Shown here: piece after piece, positions 27,712 to 37,144 of the stretch | Layout of the letters: each line of letters starts with the position of its first letter | How positions within the stretch are numbered: the stretch's first letter is position 1 | Source of the DNA: JAGWRA01 sp963711505 | GTDB lineage: Bacteria; Acidobacteriota; Vicinamibacteria; Vicinamibacterales; CAVVIG01 | DNA length: 64,000 nt | Reading direction: 5' to 3' | Assembly (NCBI GenBank): GCA_963711505.1 | Contig: CAVQEJ010000006.1 | Location: 248,001 to 312,000 of the forward strand | Notes under the pieces: generated by a model | What the model was told of the DNA's origin: nothing | Seen by the model: only the letters and a program-made list of their open reading frames with translations | Databases searched by the model: none | Program-made: the position numbers and the translations under genes

Positions 27712-27954
27712 ATGTTCCGCAAGCTGGTGAAGACGGACGGCGTGGAGGTCGAGGATCGCATCTATCCGGTGCGCTACTACTCCACGAAGACGATGCACGG
27801 CGAGTACCGGTACAGCGCCGAGGTCATCCTCGCGCCGGAAGACCGGATCATCATCGACGACAGCTCGCTCGGCAACCTGGAAGCCCGGCTCACGCACCTC
27901 GTGCCGGCCACGGTGTACTGCCGCATGCTGGCGGGCCGCGCCACGGCGGCGTGA
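27712..27954 (+). CDS. 80-residue hypothetical protein
   Basis: Starts 37 bp behind the kinase after GAAGGAG at ideal spacing. Begins MFRKLVKTDGVEVEDRIYPV, contains YYSTKTMHGEYRYSAEVILAPED and ends in an Ala-rich tail. No signal peptide, membrane segment or known motif. Its place as the last gene of the two-component/maturase cluster suggests a linked role, but I do not recognise the family. The beta-strand-rich look (RYSAEVIL, RIIIDD) suggests a small globular domain. Confidence 0.65.
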   Translation: MFRKLVKTDGVEVEDRIYPVRYYSTKTMHGEYRYSAEVILAPEDRIIIDDSSLGNLEARLTHLVPATVYCRMLAGRATAA

Positions 27955-28036
27955 TTCAGTCGGAGCTCCGGCGGCTCGAATGCCCGGCGGTTCGTTCTCG
28001 GAGGGAGCGATCGCCCCGCGCCGCCACGGGCAATTG

Positions 28037-28107
28037 AAGAGCAACGCAGCGGGCGCGTCCGGCGGCGGGCCGCAAGGCCCGCACGGACGGCCGCCACGCT
28101 GCTCTCT
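28037..28107. terminator. Long hairpin with GNRA tetraloop between convergent genes
   Basis: Inner stem GCGGGCC (28065-28071), loop GCAA, stem GGCCCGC (28076-28082). Outer arms continue imperfectly for about 25 more pairs (GAGCAACGCAGCG against CGCCACGCTGCTC). It lies between the 80-residue gene (plus) and HU (minus), as a two-way transcription stop would. There is no T tract on either side, so factor-independent termination is not certain. Confidence 0.5.
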
Positions 28108-28206
28108 CGAACCCGGGGGCGCGGCGCCAGGTCGCTTGGGGGGAGCAGCCGTCGATCGGGCCGCCGACAGCGACCCGGTCGAGGGATGCGTCGCGCCACG
28201 CGCGAC

Positions 28207-28506
28207 TTACTTCTTCGGCAGAACGGCGTCCTTCAGCTGCTTGGCGATCCGTGCCTTGACGACCGTCTTGGCCGGGATCTTGATTTGCTCACCGGTCGCG
28301 GGATTCCGCCCCATGCGCGCCTTGCGCTTCTGCACGACCAGTTTCACCATGCCGGGCAGCACGAACTCGCCCGAGCGTTTGAGCTCCTTCTCGGAAAGCG
28401 CCGTCAGTTCATCGAAGAACTCGCGCGCCTGAGTCCGCTTCATCTCGAAGCGTTCGGCGAAGTGCGAGAAGAGTTCGGATTTGCCCATCCTGCGGGCTTC
28501 AACCAT
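28207..28506 (-). CDS. HU family DNA-binding protein
   Basis: 99-residue nucleoid protein: DELTALSEKELKRSGEFVLPGMVKLVV and the DNA-binding arm GRNPATGEQIKIPAKTVVKAR, with a Pro at the arm tip. Bends and compacts DNA as a dimer. The start at 28506 follows GGGGGACGC; an internal ATG at 28488 would also work. The N-terminus (KSELFSHFAERFEMKRTQ) is that of an HU relative distinct from E. coli HupA/B. Confidence 0.9.
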   Translation of the reverse strand: MVEARRMGKSELFSHFAERFEMKRTQAREFFDELTALSEKELKRSGEFVLPGMVKLVVQKRKARMGRNPATGEQIKIPAKTVVKARIAKQLKDAVLPKK

Positions 28507-28685
28507 CTGCGTCCCCCTTCACATGAGCGCGCTTGAATGTCTCACCCGGACCGCCGTGCGCGCCGACGGTGATCGCGGATTCTCCCGGGTTTTTGCGGTA
28601 TCGTAGCGCGCCGCTCTCACGAGTGTCAATCAAAACGGCCCGGGTTTTCAGGGCTTTTCGGGATCGCGATGGTAAACTGTCCTCC
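28507..28685. other. Divergent intergenic region, 179 bp
   Basis: Between HU (minus) and queF (plus); must hold both promoters. I looked for a preQ1 riboswitch before queF and saw no convincing aptamer. Nothing else recognised. Confidence 0.3.
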
Positions 28686-29033
28686 ATGGCGACCGGCACA
28701 CTCGAGACCTTTCCGAACCCCAGCCCCGAACGCGAATACGAAATTGAGATTCGCTGTCCGGAATTCACCTCGGTCTGTCCGAAGACCGGCCTGCCCGACT
28801 TCGGGGAGATCCGGATTACCTACGTCCCCGCCGATAAGTGCATCGAACTGAAGGCGTTGAAGTACTACCTCATCGAGTTCCGGAACCGGGGAATCTTCTA
28901 CGAGCACGTCACCAACGACATCCTGGACGACCTCGTGCAGGTCTGCCAGCCCAGGCGGATGACCGTTGTCGGCGACTTCTCGGTCCGCGGGGGCATCAAG
29001 ACCATCGTCACGGCCACCTACACAAGGGCATGA
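28686..29033 (+). CDS. queF: NADPH-dependent 7-cyano-7-deazaguanine reductase
   Basis: 115 residues, short (YkvM-type) QueF, reducing preQ0 to preQ1 in queuosine synthesis. Catalytic Cys31 and Asp38 in SVCPKTGLPDFG are at the correct C-x6-D spacing; FRNRGIFYEHVTNDI is the substrate/dimer region. ATG 28686 gives the family N-terminus. No other queuosine gene is nearby. Confidence 0.95.
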   Translation: MATGTLETFPNPSPEREYEIEIRCPEFTSVCPKTGLPDFGEIRITYVPADKCIELKALKYYLIEFRNRGIFYEHVTNDILDDLVQVCQPRRMTVVGDFSVRGGIKTIVTATYTRA

Positions 29034-29037
29034 TTAA

Positions 29038-29098
29038 GCGGGGCTCTGCCCCGCACCCCGGCTCGCTTCACTCGCGCCCTTCGACAGGCTCAGGGCGC
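29038..29098. repeat. Two small hairpins between queF and Smr
   Basis: GCGGGGC TCT GCCCCGC at 29038-29054, and GCGCCCT TCGACAGGCTC AGGGCGC at 29074-29098. The second is a dispersed element also seen at 15218. Confidence 0.6.
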
Positions 29099-29125
29099 CC
29101 CGAGCCTGCCGATGCCCCCCACGGG

Positions 29126-29392
29126 ATGACCAACCAGCCCGACCCGATCCGGCTGCCGATCGAGGACTCGCTCGACCTGCATACCTTCGCACCCCGCGAC
29201 GTGAAGGCCGTCCTGCTCGACTATCTCGACGCCGCCCACGCCAGAGGACTGCTGGAGGTCCGCATCATCCACGGGAAGGGCATCGGCGTCCAGCGGGCGA
29301 TCGTCCAGTCGACACTCGATCAGCATCCGCTGGTCGTCGAATTCCGCGACGACTGGCACCTGGGCGCAACCCTGGTGCAGCTCAGGCCGTAG
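29126..29392 (+). CDS. Smr domain protein
   Basis: 88 residues forming one small MutS-related (Smr) domain, a nicking-endonuclease or RNA-binding fold. The LDLHTFAPRDV (D-L-H) and HGKGIG motifs are present. No MutS2 core is fused, so it is a stand-alone Smr. Separated from queF by the hairpin repeats above. Confidence 0.9.
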   Translation: MTNQPDPIRLPIEDSLDLHTFAPRDVKAVLLDYLDAAHARGLLEVRIIHGKGIGVQRAIVQSTLDQHPLVVEFRDDWHLGATLVQLRP

Positions 29393-29756
29393 ACCGACCC
29401 GCCGGCGCTGCACGGGGCGAGCACTTCTTACGCGGACGCCCGCGGCGCTAACTCCAGACGGCACAGGCAGATCTGTAACGATCGGCTCGGAATTGGGCAC
29501 CCGTTACGCGAAGCCGGAAGCTCAGCTGATTCCGGTGCTGGCCGGAATCGGCCGGAAATCATCCGTTTGCCGGAGGTGGCGCAACGGCACACGGCTTGCG
29601 ATGCGTCCTGACGGCGCCATACCCCGTGGTGTCCCGACCGGCCGCCGTGGTCGGTTGTCAGCGGCCTTCACGGCCGTCCGAGTACGTGTCATGACGAACG
29701 AAGTAATTCACAGTCCCGGCAACCCAACGACTGCCGACCACACCAAGGAGGCCCTC
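29393..29756. other. Intergenic, 364 bp, with a sigma-54-like site
   Basis: No gene is evident. GGCAC ACGGC TTGC at 29586-29599 fits the -24/-12 consensus except that the preceding T is C; GG and GC are 10 bases apart. GTAAC and GTTAC flank a stretch at about 29476-29508. An ATG at 29691 is in frame with the next gene and could extend it by 22 residues. Confidence 0.35.
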
Positions 29757-30017
29757 GTGGACTATCCGGATCGCCTCTCAATGGCTACCGTCGGTCCGTC
29801 GACTTCCGTCGCATCGCACGAGACAACGACAGCGACCGGCAGGCTGGAGGCGGATCGTCCTGGCGACCCCCACGACGAGTGGGGGCTCTACGACCCCGAC
29901 TGCGCGGGCCTGCCCGCCATCCTCGCCCGTATCGGCGCCGGACTCGAACCCGACGACGAGACGGCGCGGCGCCGCCAGGCGCTGTTCCTCCGACTCTCCA
30001 TCGACGAAGACGAATAG
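29757..30017 (+). CDS. Small acidic hypothetical protein
   Basis: 86 residues from GTG 29757, which follows a textbook AAGGAGG by 5 bases; an ATG at 29691 is the alternative start. Acidic and hydrophilic, with WGLYDPDCAGLPAILARIG in the middle and LFLRLSIDEDE at the end; no signal or membrane segment. Not recognised. The strong ribosome site makes it a real gene. Confidence 0.6.
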   Translation: MDYPDRLSMATVGPSTSVASHETTTATGRLEADRPGDPHDEWGLYDPDCAGLPAILARIGAGLEPDDETARRRQALFLRLSIDEDE

Positions 30018-30075
30018 GCTGCGGCACGGCGGCACGCACGGGTGGCGTCGGCTCCGCACGTATAATGCGGAGACG

Positions 30076-30738
30076 ATGCCGACCCGTCCGTGCCGCCCGT
30101 TCGCCGTCCCGCCGCCCAGGATTGCCGCCGTCCTGCTGATCCTGATCGCGCTCGCCCTTCCGTCTGCCGCCCGTGCTCAACAGCCGCCGAAGAAGATCGG
30201 TCCGTTCGCCATTGACGTTCGCGGCGCGTTCGTGAAGCTGGGCCAGAACGACGGCCTGGCCGCCGAACACGGTCTCAGCGGAACGGACCTGCCTTCGACC
30301 GGGCTCGGACTCGCCGTCGGCGGACACTGGTACTTCTTCAAGTGGCGCGCCATCACGTTCGGTGCAGGCGGCGAAGTCCTGTTGTCGCGCGGCCACCAGG
30401 GCGCCTCGACGACCGGCCCGGCGGTGACGACGAAGTTCAACTCCTTCGCGCCGCAGATCTCCTTCAACTTCGGTTCGGGCGACGGCTGGAGCTACCTGAG
30501 CGGCGGCCTCGGCAAGGCGTCGCTGACGATCCAGGCGGCCACCGCGCCGCCCGAACAGGCCGAGCGCGTCACCGTGATCAACTACGGCGGCGGCGCCCGG
30601 TGGTTCATGAAGCCGCATCTCGCCTTCACCTTCGACGTCCGCTTCTACGACCTTCAGCAGCAGGCGTCCGCCAACGGCCAGCCGGGCAATCCCCATGTCA
30701 GCATGCTCGTCATGAGCGCGGGGATATCGATCAAGTAG
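30076..30738 (+). CDS. Outer-membrane beta-barrel-like protein
   Basis: 220 residues: signal peptide (IAAVLLILIALALPSAARAQ, cleavage after ARA) followed by alternating amphipathic strands typical of OmpA-like/OmpX-size barrels (WYFFKWRAITFGAGGEVLL, FSYLSGGLG-type turns) and a final strand MLVMSAGISIK. Likely located in the outer membrane. No peptidoglycan-binding domain. The class is clear, the role is not. Confidence 0.75.
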   Translation: MPTRPCRPFAVPPPRIAAVLLILIALALPSAARAQQPPKKIGPFAIDVRGAFVKLGQNDGLAAEHGLSGTDLPSTGLGLAVGGHWYFFKWRAITFGAGGEVLLSRGHQGASTTGPAVTTKFNSFAPQISFNFGSGDGWSYLSGGLGKASLTIQAATAPPEQAERVTVINYGGGARWFMKPHLAFTFDVRFYDLQQQASANGQPGNPHVSMLVMSAGISIK

Positions 30739-30740
30739 TT

Positions 30741-30955
30741 CGCATGGGGCCCCACCCCCATGCGCTGCCGTCGCTTACGCTCCGGATCCTGCGATTGGCT
30801 GCATTGCCGCGTTGGACCAGCACTCGGGCCCCACCCCCATGCGCCGCCGTCGCTTGCGCTCCGGATCTTGCGATTGGCTGCATTGCCGCGTGGACCAGCA
30901 CTCGGGGCCCCACCCCCATGCGTTGCCGTCGCTTACGCTCCGGATCCCGCCGTCA
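30741..30955. repeat. GGGGCCCC hairpin repeat, three tandem copies
   Basis: Cores at 30746, 30826 and 30904, so units of about 80 and 78 bp. Copy 1 has perfect arms CGCATGGGG and CCCCATGCG around CCCCAC; copies 2 and 3 keep the core but the left arm reads AGCACTCGG. All share the tail GCCGTCGCTTACGCTCCGG. Copies 1 and 2 are followed by TGCGATTGGCTGCATTGCC. Directly behind the beta-barrel gene. Confidence 0.9.
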
Positions 30956-30972
30956 GGGCAATTGCTGCTCTC

Positions 30973-30997
30973 CGTAGCGCCGAGCTTCAGCTCGGCC
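30973..30997. repeat. CGTAGCGCCGAGCTTCAGCTCGG element
   Basis: Contains the palindrome CCGAGCT TC AGCTCGG. A second copy in opposite orientation lies at 54983-55005. Precedes the helicase gene by about 135 bp. Confidence 0.65.
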
Positions 30998-31132
30998 CGA
31001 CATGAGCCCTCCGGCATCCTCGTTGCTCGCTCACCATGCCGTGCGGCACGGAAACAGCTGAATCACCGAGGCTGTTCTGCCGTCGCTTCAGTCGCCGCGC
31101 AGAAACTGCGCCGTCGGCGTGAGTAAGGAACG

Positions 31133-33711
31133 ATGACGGAAGTGCCGGAGCGGGTACGCCGCCGGAGACCGGGTGCGTGCCCGCCGCGACGACTGGCGGG
31201 TGGTCGACGTGACCGACGGCGACCGATGCCAGGCGCTGACGCTGGTCGGCACCGGCGCGGGCAACTGCGGGCGCCGGCGGGTGCTGCTGTCGCCGTTCGA
31301 CCGCATCGCGCGCGTCGCGCCGCGGCGGCGGCCCGCCTGCGTCCGATTCGGCCGCTGGCTGCAGACACTGCGCGCGCTCGTCGTCACCACCGGGCCGGCC
31401 GATCACCTGCGCACGGCTGCGGCCGCACGCATCGGGCTCTACCCGTACCAGCTCGAGCCGGTGCTGGCCGTCGTGCGGGACGGTGCCTGCCGGATCCTGC
31501 TGGCCGACGAAGTCGGACTCGGCAAGACCATCCAGGCCGGATTGATCCTGGCCGAGCTGCTGGCGCGCGGCGAGATCCGCCGGTGTCTGGTGCTGACGCC
31601 GGTCGGCCTCCGCGATCAGTGGGTCGACGAGCTCGCCAGCCGCTTCTCCATCCCGGCCACCGTTGTCGACCGGCAGTTCGTACGCGAGGCACGCGCGGCG
31701 TTTCCGACGGCCGTCAGCCCGTGGACGCTGGGTTCGGTGATGGTGACGTCGTGCGATTACGCGAAGCGGGCCGAGGTGCTCGCGGGGCTCGCGCGCGAAT
31801 GGTGGGAATCTGCTGATCGTCGACGAAGCGCACGCGACCGCGGTGGCCGCCGAGCGCGGTCATCTCGTCGAACGCATCGGGGCCAGGTCGAGGCGCGTCG
31901 TGCTGCTCACGGCCACGCCGCACGCCGGTGACGAGCCGGCCTTCTCGCGACTGTGCCGGACGGGCGCCCTGAACGACAGTCCGATCCTGATGTTCCGCCG
32001 GTCACGCCACGATGCCGGCCTGCAGGTCGACCGGCGCGTCGCCCGTCTCACCGTGACGCTCTCGCCGGACGAGCGCCGCATGCACGCCGTGCTCGCGCGC
32101 TACACCCGGGCGGCCTGGACCGGCGCAGCCCACGGGCCGCGCGCAGACGCGCTGCTGGCCCTGGTCGTCCTGAACAAGCGCGCCCTGTCGAGCGCCCGGT
32201 CGCTGCACGCGTCGGTCACGCGCCGCCTGCAGCTGCTGGGCGACCCGTCGAGCGAGTGGCAGCAGCCGGGGTTCCGCTTCGACGAGGACGGCGAAACCGA
32301 CGCGGACGACGAGGCACCGGCCGCGCTGGGCTGTCCGGCACTGGTCGACGGGGCGCGCGAGCGGAAGTACCTCATGGTGCTCGCAGCCGTCGCCGCCCGT
32401 GCCGCGCGGCACGAGAGCAAGCTGGCCGCGCTGCAGCGCCTGTTGCGCCGCGTCGACGAGCCGGCGATCGTGTTCACCGAGTTTCGAGACACGCTGGCGC
32501 ATGTGGCCGATGCGCTGGCGGCGGAACGTGTGGCGGTGCTGCATGGCGGCCTGACCCGGCGCGACCGGCTGGCGGCCGAACGGGCTTTCGTCTCGGGCGA
32601 GGCCCGGGTCCTGCTGGCCACCGATGCCGCCGGCGAGGGGCTGAACCTGCAGGCGCGGTGCCGGCTGGTCGTCAACCTCGAGCTGCCGTGGAACCCCCGG
32701 CGCCTGGAACAGCGCGTCGGACGCGTCGATCGGATCGGCCAGCGTCGGACCGTGCACGCACTGCACCTGGTGGCGCGCGACACCGGGGAGACGCGCGTGC
32801 TGGCGCGGCTCGCCCTCCGGCTCGAGCAGGCCCGTACGGCGCTTCGCTCTGGAGGAGGCGACAACGCCGGCCTGTCCGAGCGCGAGCTGCTCGGGGCGAT
32901 GGTGCGCCACAGGGAGATCGACGAGGCTTCGGGGCCGCGGCCGGAAGCGTTCGTCGCAACCGTCACCGATCCGGCAGCGCCGTTGTTCCGGCAGATCTCC
33001 TGTCGCGCCGAGGCCAGGCAGGAAGTCCGGCGCCTGGAGGGCCTGCGGCGGATCGCGGCGGGCGCCGTGCCGGCCGCCCGCCTGCCCTCGCACGCCATCG
33101 CCCGGCAGGTGTCGGCACTCGATCGCGCTGCCTCGATGAGCGTCACTGACCGGGGCCGGCTCGGCGGGCTGTGCGAGGGCCCAGGTCTGCTGGCCATCTA
33201 TCGCCTCCGGATCGTCACCCGTGCCGGCCGGCCGGTCGAAGATCTGCTGCTTCCGTTGCAGTGCCCGCTCGCACGCCTGCCGGGCGGCGGCTTCTCGCGC
33301 GACTGGCAGCGCCTGCTGCGGGCGCTGCTCGCGCGGCACGGTCCATCGATCGACACAGTCGCCGCTGCACGAGCCGCCGAACGGGTCGAGGCCGTGCGCG
33401 CCGGCTGCCGGCAGAGGCTGGCACCCGTCGTCGATCGCGAGCGCCTGATCGCGGCGCACGCGGATGCCCTGGCCGCCCTGTCCGCCGGTTTGATTCAGCA
33501 GGGGCTGTTCGACCGGCGCGCCGTGCACGACGCGGCCCGTCGGGCGCAGCAGGGCGTCCACGATCGGGAGACGGCCGCGGCGCGTCTCGCTGCGCTCGAA
33601 GCCGGCACGTCGGTGCAACTGGCCGCGGCGCCCGAGCTGGCGCTGGTGCTGCTGCTCACCGGCGTCCGCACCCGCGTCACCGGACACGACGCCGAAGGTG
33701 GCGCGCGATGA
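31133..33711 (+). CDS. SNF2/RapA-type DEAD-like helicase (two frame breaks)
   Basis: About 858 residues. SNF2-family ATPase: Walker A LADEVGLGKTIQAGLILAEL, DEAH box LLIVDEAHAT, motif III LLTATPHAGDEPAF, motif V DAAGEGLNLQ and motif VI QRVGRVDRIGQ. N-terminal MTEVPERVRAGDRVRARRDDW resembles the OB-like start of HepA-type proteins. Extra bases at about 31160 and 31808 break the frame; without them the protein is continuous. Its stop overlaps the methyltransferase start (ATGA, 33708-33711). Helicase-plus-methylase pairs of this kind occur in restriction-like phage defence (for example DrmD/DrmMI of DISARM), so DNA translocation in defence is a reasonable inference. Confidence 0.87.
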
Positions 33712-36700
33712 TTCCCGGCGTGCGAGGCCGGCTGATTTCTTCGTACTTCGCCGAGCATCTGCTCGCATCGGCCTTCGGCGATCGCCTGGACGTGGCGGGC
33801 CAGCCGGCGGCCCGCCGGCAGATCGCCGCGTGGTGGGCGCGCTGCGAGCAGACGCTGGGTCCGGCATCGAGCCTCCGAACGCTGTTCGACGTCGGCGCCG
33901 AGCCTCTGCTCTCGCGACTCGGCCTCGGGATCGGGCGCCTCGGCTGGCTGCCGGAGGGGCGCGGTCTGCTCGCGCCGCTCACCGGCGTCACGGCGACGGC
34001 GGTCCTGCTCGTCGTCCCGTGGGACGCCGATCCCGGCGCGGGCTGGCGCGATGCCGGCCGCCTCACGGCCCTCGAGGTCGACTGGGTGATCGGCTTCAAC
34101 GGACGCACGCTGCGATTGATCGATGCCGGGCGGCCGTACGCGGCACGGCACCTGGAATTCGATCTCGAGGCGGCCGCGCGCGACGAGCGGACGTTCGTGC
34201 TGCTCTGGAGTGTCGCCCGCCGCGACTCGCTCTGCGCGGCGGCTCCGGACGCCGATCGATGCCTGCTCGACACCATCGTCGACGCCTCGGCGCGCTACGC
34301 GTCCGGCGTCTGCCGGTCGCTGCGCGACGGCGTGCTCGCGTCGCTGTCGGAGATCCTCGACGGCCTGCTCGCCGCGAGGGCGGCCGGCCGCCGGCGCCGG
34401 ACGGACGCCGCGCCGGATCTCGACAGCGCCTTCGAGCAGGCCCTGACGGTCGTCTATCGCATCCTGTTCCTGCTGTTCGCGGAGGCGCGCGGGCTCGTGC
34501 CGACGTGGCATCCGACCTACCGCGACAGCTACACCATCGAGACCCTGCGCGATCTGGCCGAAGGTCCGGACGACGCGCGTGGACTGTGGGAGTCGCTGCA
34601 GGCGATCGCCCGGCTCGCCGCGGCCGGCTGCCGCGCGGGCGATCTCGTCGTGACGCCCTTCAACGGACGCCTGTTCTCGGCGAAGCGCACGCCGCTCGCC
34701 GAAACGCTGTCGCTCGACGAGACGCGCGCGCGACGGGCGCTGGCGGCCCTGTCGAGCCGGCCGGGCGCGCGGGGCGCCGGCCGCGAGCGGATCGCCTATC
34801 GCGATCTCGGCGTCGAACAGCTCGGCGCCGTGTATGAGAGCGTCCTCGACTACCGGCCCCGACTCACGGTGCCGACACAGCCGGCACCGCCTCCCGCAGG
34901 TCCGCTCGTGCGGCTGGAGCGCGCGGGCGGCCGGCGCAAGACGACCGGCAGCTTCTACACGCCCCGCTCGATCACCGACTATCTCGTGCGACGCACGCTC
35001 GCGCCGCTCGTGCGCGAGGCCGACCCCGACGCCGTGTTGAAGATCCGCGTCGTCGATCCCGCCATGGGCAGCGGCGCGTTCCTCGTCGCGGCCTGTCGCC
35101 ATCTCGCGGCCGCGTACGAAGCCGCGCTCGTCCGGCGCGGCGACTGCCAGCCCGGCGACATCGGACCCGCGGACCGCAGCGCCTTCCGCCGGATGGTGGC
35201 GTTGCGCTGCCTGTATGGCGTCGACGCGAATCCCACCGCCGTGCAGCTCGCCCGGCTCTCGATCTGGCTGGCGACGCTCGCGGCCGACAAGCCGCTGACG
35301 TTCCTCGACCATCACTTCGTGACGGGCGACAGCCTGGTCGGCGCGTCGATCGAAGACGTCGGGCGGCAGCCGCCCGGCACGCGCGGCCGGCCCGCGGCCC
35401 TGCCCCTGTTCGACCACGAGGCGGCCAGCCTGGCGCTGCGCGAGGCGCTGCCGATCCGCAACGGGCTCGCCACGCTGCCCGACGACACCGTCGATGCCGT
35501 GCGTCGCAAGGAACATGCGCTCGAGCGCCTGTCCGATCCGTCCGGCATGCTGGCACGCTGGAAGGCCGTGGCCGATGCCTGGTGCGCCGGCTGGTTCCTC
35601 GAGCGCCCGAGGGACCTCGGGCCTGGACTCTTCGCCGAGCTCACCGATGCCATCCTGACCGGGCGCTCGACGCTGCCGGATCGCGTCGTCCGGACGTGGC
35701 GCGAGCGGCTGGGCGAGATCGCCGGCGCCGGCCGCTTCTTCCACTGGACGCTCGAGTTCCCCGAGATCTTCTTCGGCGCAGACGGCCGGCCGCTGGCCGC
35801 AGGCGGCTTCGACGCCGTACTCGGCAACCCTCCCTGGGACATGCTGCGCGCCGATTCGGGGGAGGACGCCGTCCGGCTTCGCGCCGACGTCAGCCGCCGC
35901 CTCGCCTTCGTCGGCGGATCCGGCATCTACCACGCCCGCTCGCACGGCCACGCGAACCTGTATCAGCTGTTCGTCGAGCGGGCCCTTCAGCTCGTTCGCC
36001 GCGACGGGCGTGTGGGCCTGGTCGTTCCCTCGGGCCTGTTCACCGATCACGGCAGCGCGCCACTGCGCCGCCTCCTCCTCGAGCGCTGCGACACCGACAC
36101 CGTCGTCGGCTTCGACAACCGCGGCGGCGTCTTCCCGATCCACCGCAGCACGACCTTCCTGCTGCTGACCACGACGACTGGGCGCCCCACCAGACGGATG
36201 GCCTGCCGGTTTCACGAGACCGATCCGGCGGCGCTCGATGCCATCGCCGACGACACGAGCGCGGCGAACGCCGCGGCCTATCCCGTGTCGCTCACGCGCG
36301 CCGTCATCCGGCGGCTTGGTGGCGACGCGCTGACCATCCCGCTGCTGGCCACGACGGAAGACGTGGCGCTGACCGAACGGCTCATGAGCGGCTTTCCGGC
36401 CCTGTCCGATCCGGCGGGCTGGGGAGTCCGGTTCGGTCGCGAGCTGAACGCCACCGACGATCGCCGGCACCTTCACGCGGGCGGCCGCGGCCTGCCGATC
36501 GTCGAAGGGCGGCAGATCGAGCCCTTCCACGTCGACCTGGCCGCCTCGCGTCTGCGGATTGCGCGACGCACGGCCGCCGGTCTCGTGGACGCGGCCAGCC
36601 ACCTTCGAACGCGAGCGCCTCGCTTACCGCGACGTGGCCGGCGCGACCAACCGCCTGTCGCTGATCGCCGCAATCCTGCCGGCCGGCTGCCTCACGACCC

Positions 36701-37078
36701 ATACCGTGTTCTGTCTGAAGAGCGCGCTCGATCGCGACAGCCAGCTCTTCCTGTGCGGGCTGCTGAACAGCCTCGTCCTGAACTACCTCGTGCGGCAGCG
36801 CATGACGACGCACGTGACGACGGCGACCGTGCACCTGCTGCCGGCACCGCGCCCGCCGCGGTCGTCCGGAGACTTCCACGGAATCACCAGGACGGCGGCG
36901 AGACTGACCGCCGACGCTGGCGATCGTGGTGCGCAGGTGCAGCTGCAGGCGGGCGTCGCGCGCCTGTACGCTCTCGGCACGGGCGAACTGCGGCACGTGC
37001 TGTCGACGTTTCCGCTGCTGGAGCGAGCGAGGTACAAGGCGGGGCATCCTGGCGGCGCATGCCGGGATGGCCGGGTGA
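33708..37078 (+). CDS. Eco57I-like N6-adenine DNA methyltransferase / restriction-type protein
   Basis: Large protein, about 1,120 residues. The N-terminal part resembles the nuclease-side region of type IIG/Eco57I enzymes but shows no clear PD-(D/E)xK. Central SAM motif I DPAMGSGAFLVAACRHL, motif IV FDAVLGNPPWDML (NPPW for adenine-N6), then a target-recognition-like C-terminus. Frame changes at about 36597 and 37043; repaired, the protein ends RYKAGILAAHAGMAG* at 37078 (without repair of the second, 37131). Translationally coupled to the helicase. Could be a self-contained type IIG enzyme or the methylase of a multi-gene defence system missing its other parts. Confidence 0.85.
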
Positions 37079-37144
37079 GTGATCGCTCCTCTCAGGCGGG
37101 CCCTGCGGATCGGGGAGAGGTTGCGGTATAGTCGTGCATCGCTC

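Noticed and set aside
28507..28685. preQ1 riboswitch before queF
   Set aside because: No aptamer-like stem with the A-rich tail could be drawn.
30741..30955. Short frames translated from the GGGGCCCC repeats
   Set aside because: They merely translate the repeat units (RMGVGP-type) in several frames and have no start signals.
33495..36602. 1,035-codon open frame on the minus strand opposite the methyltransferase
   Set aside because: Composition is a high-GC shadow (Arg/Ala/Gly/Gln-rich, no motif), while the plus strand carries clear methyltransferase motifs.
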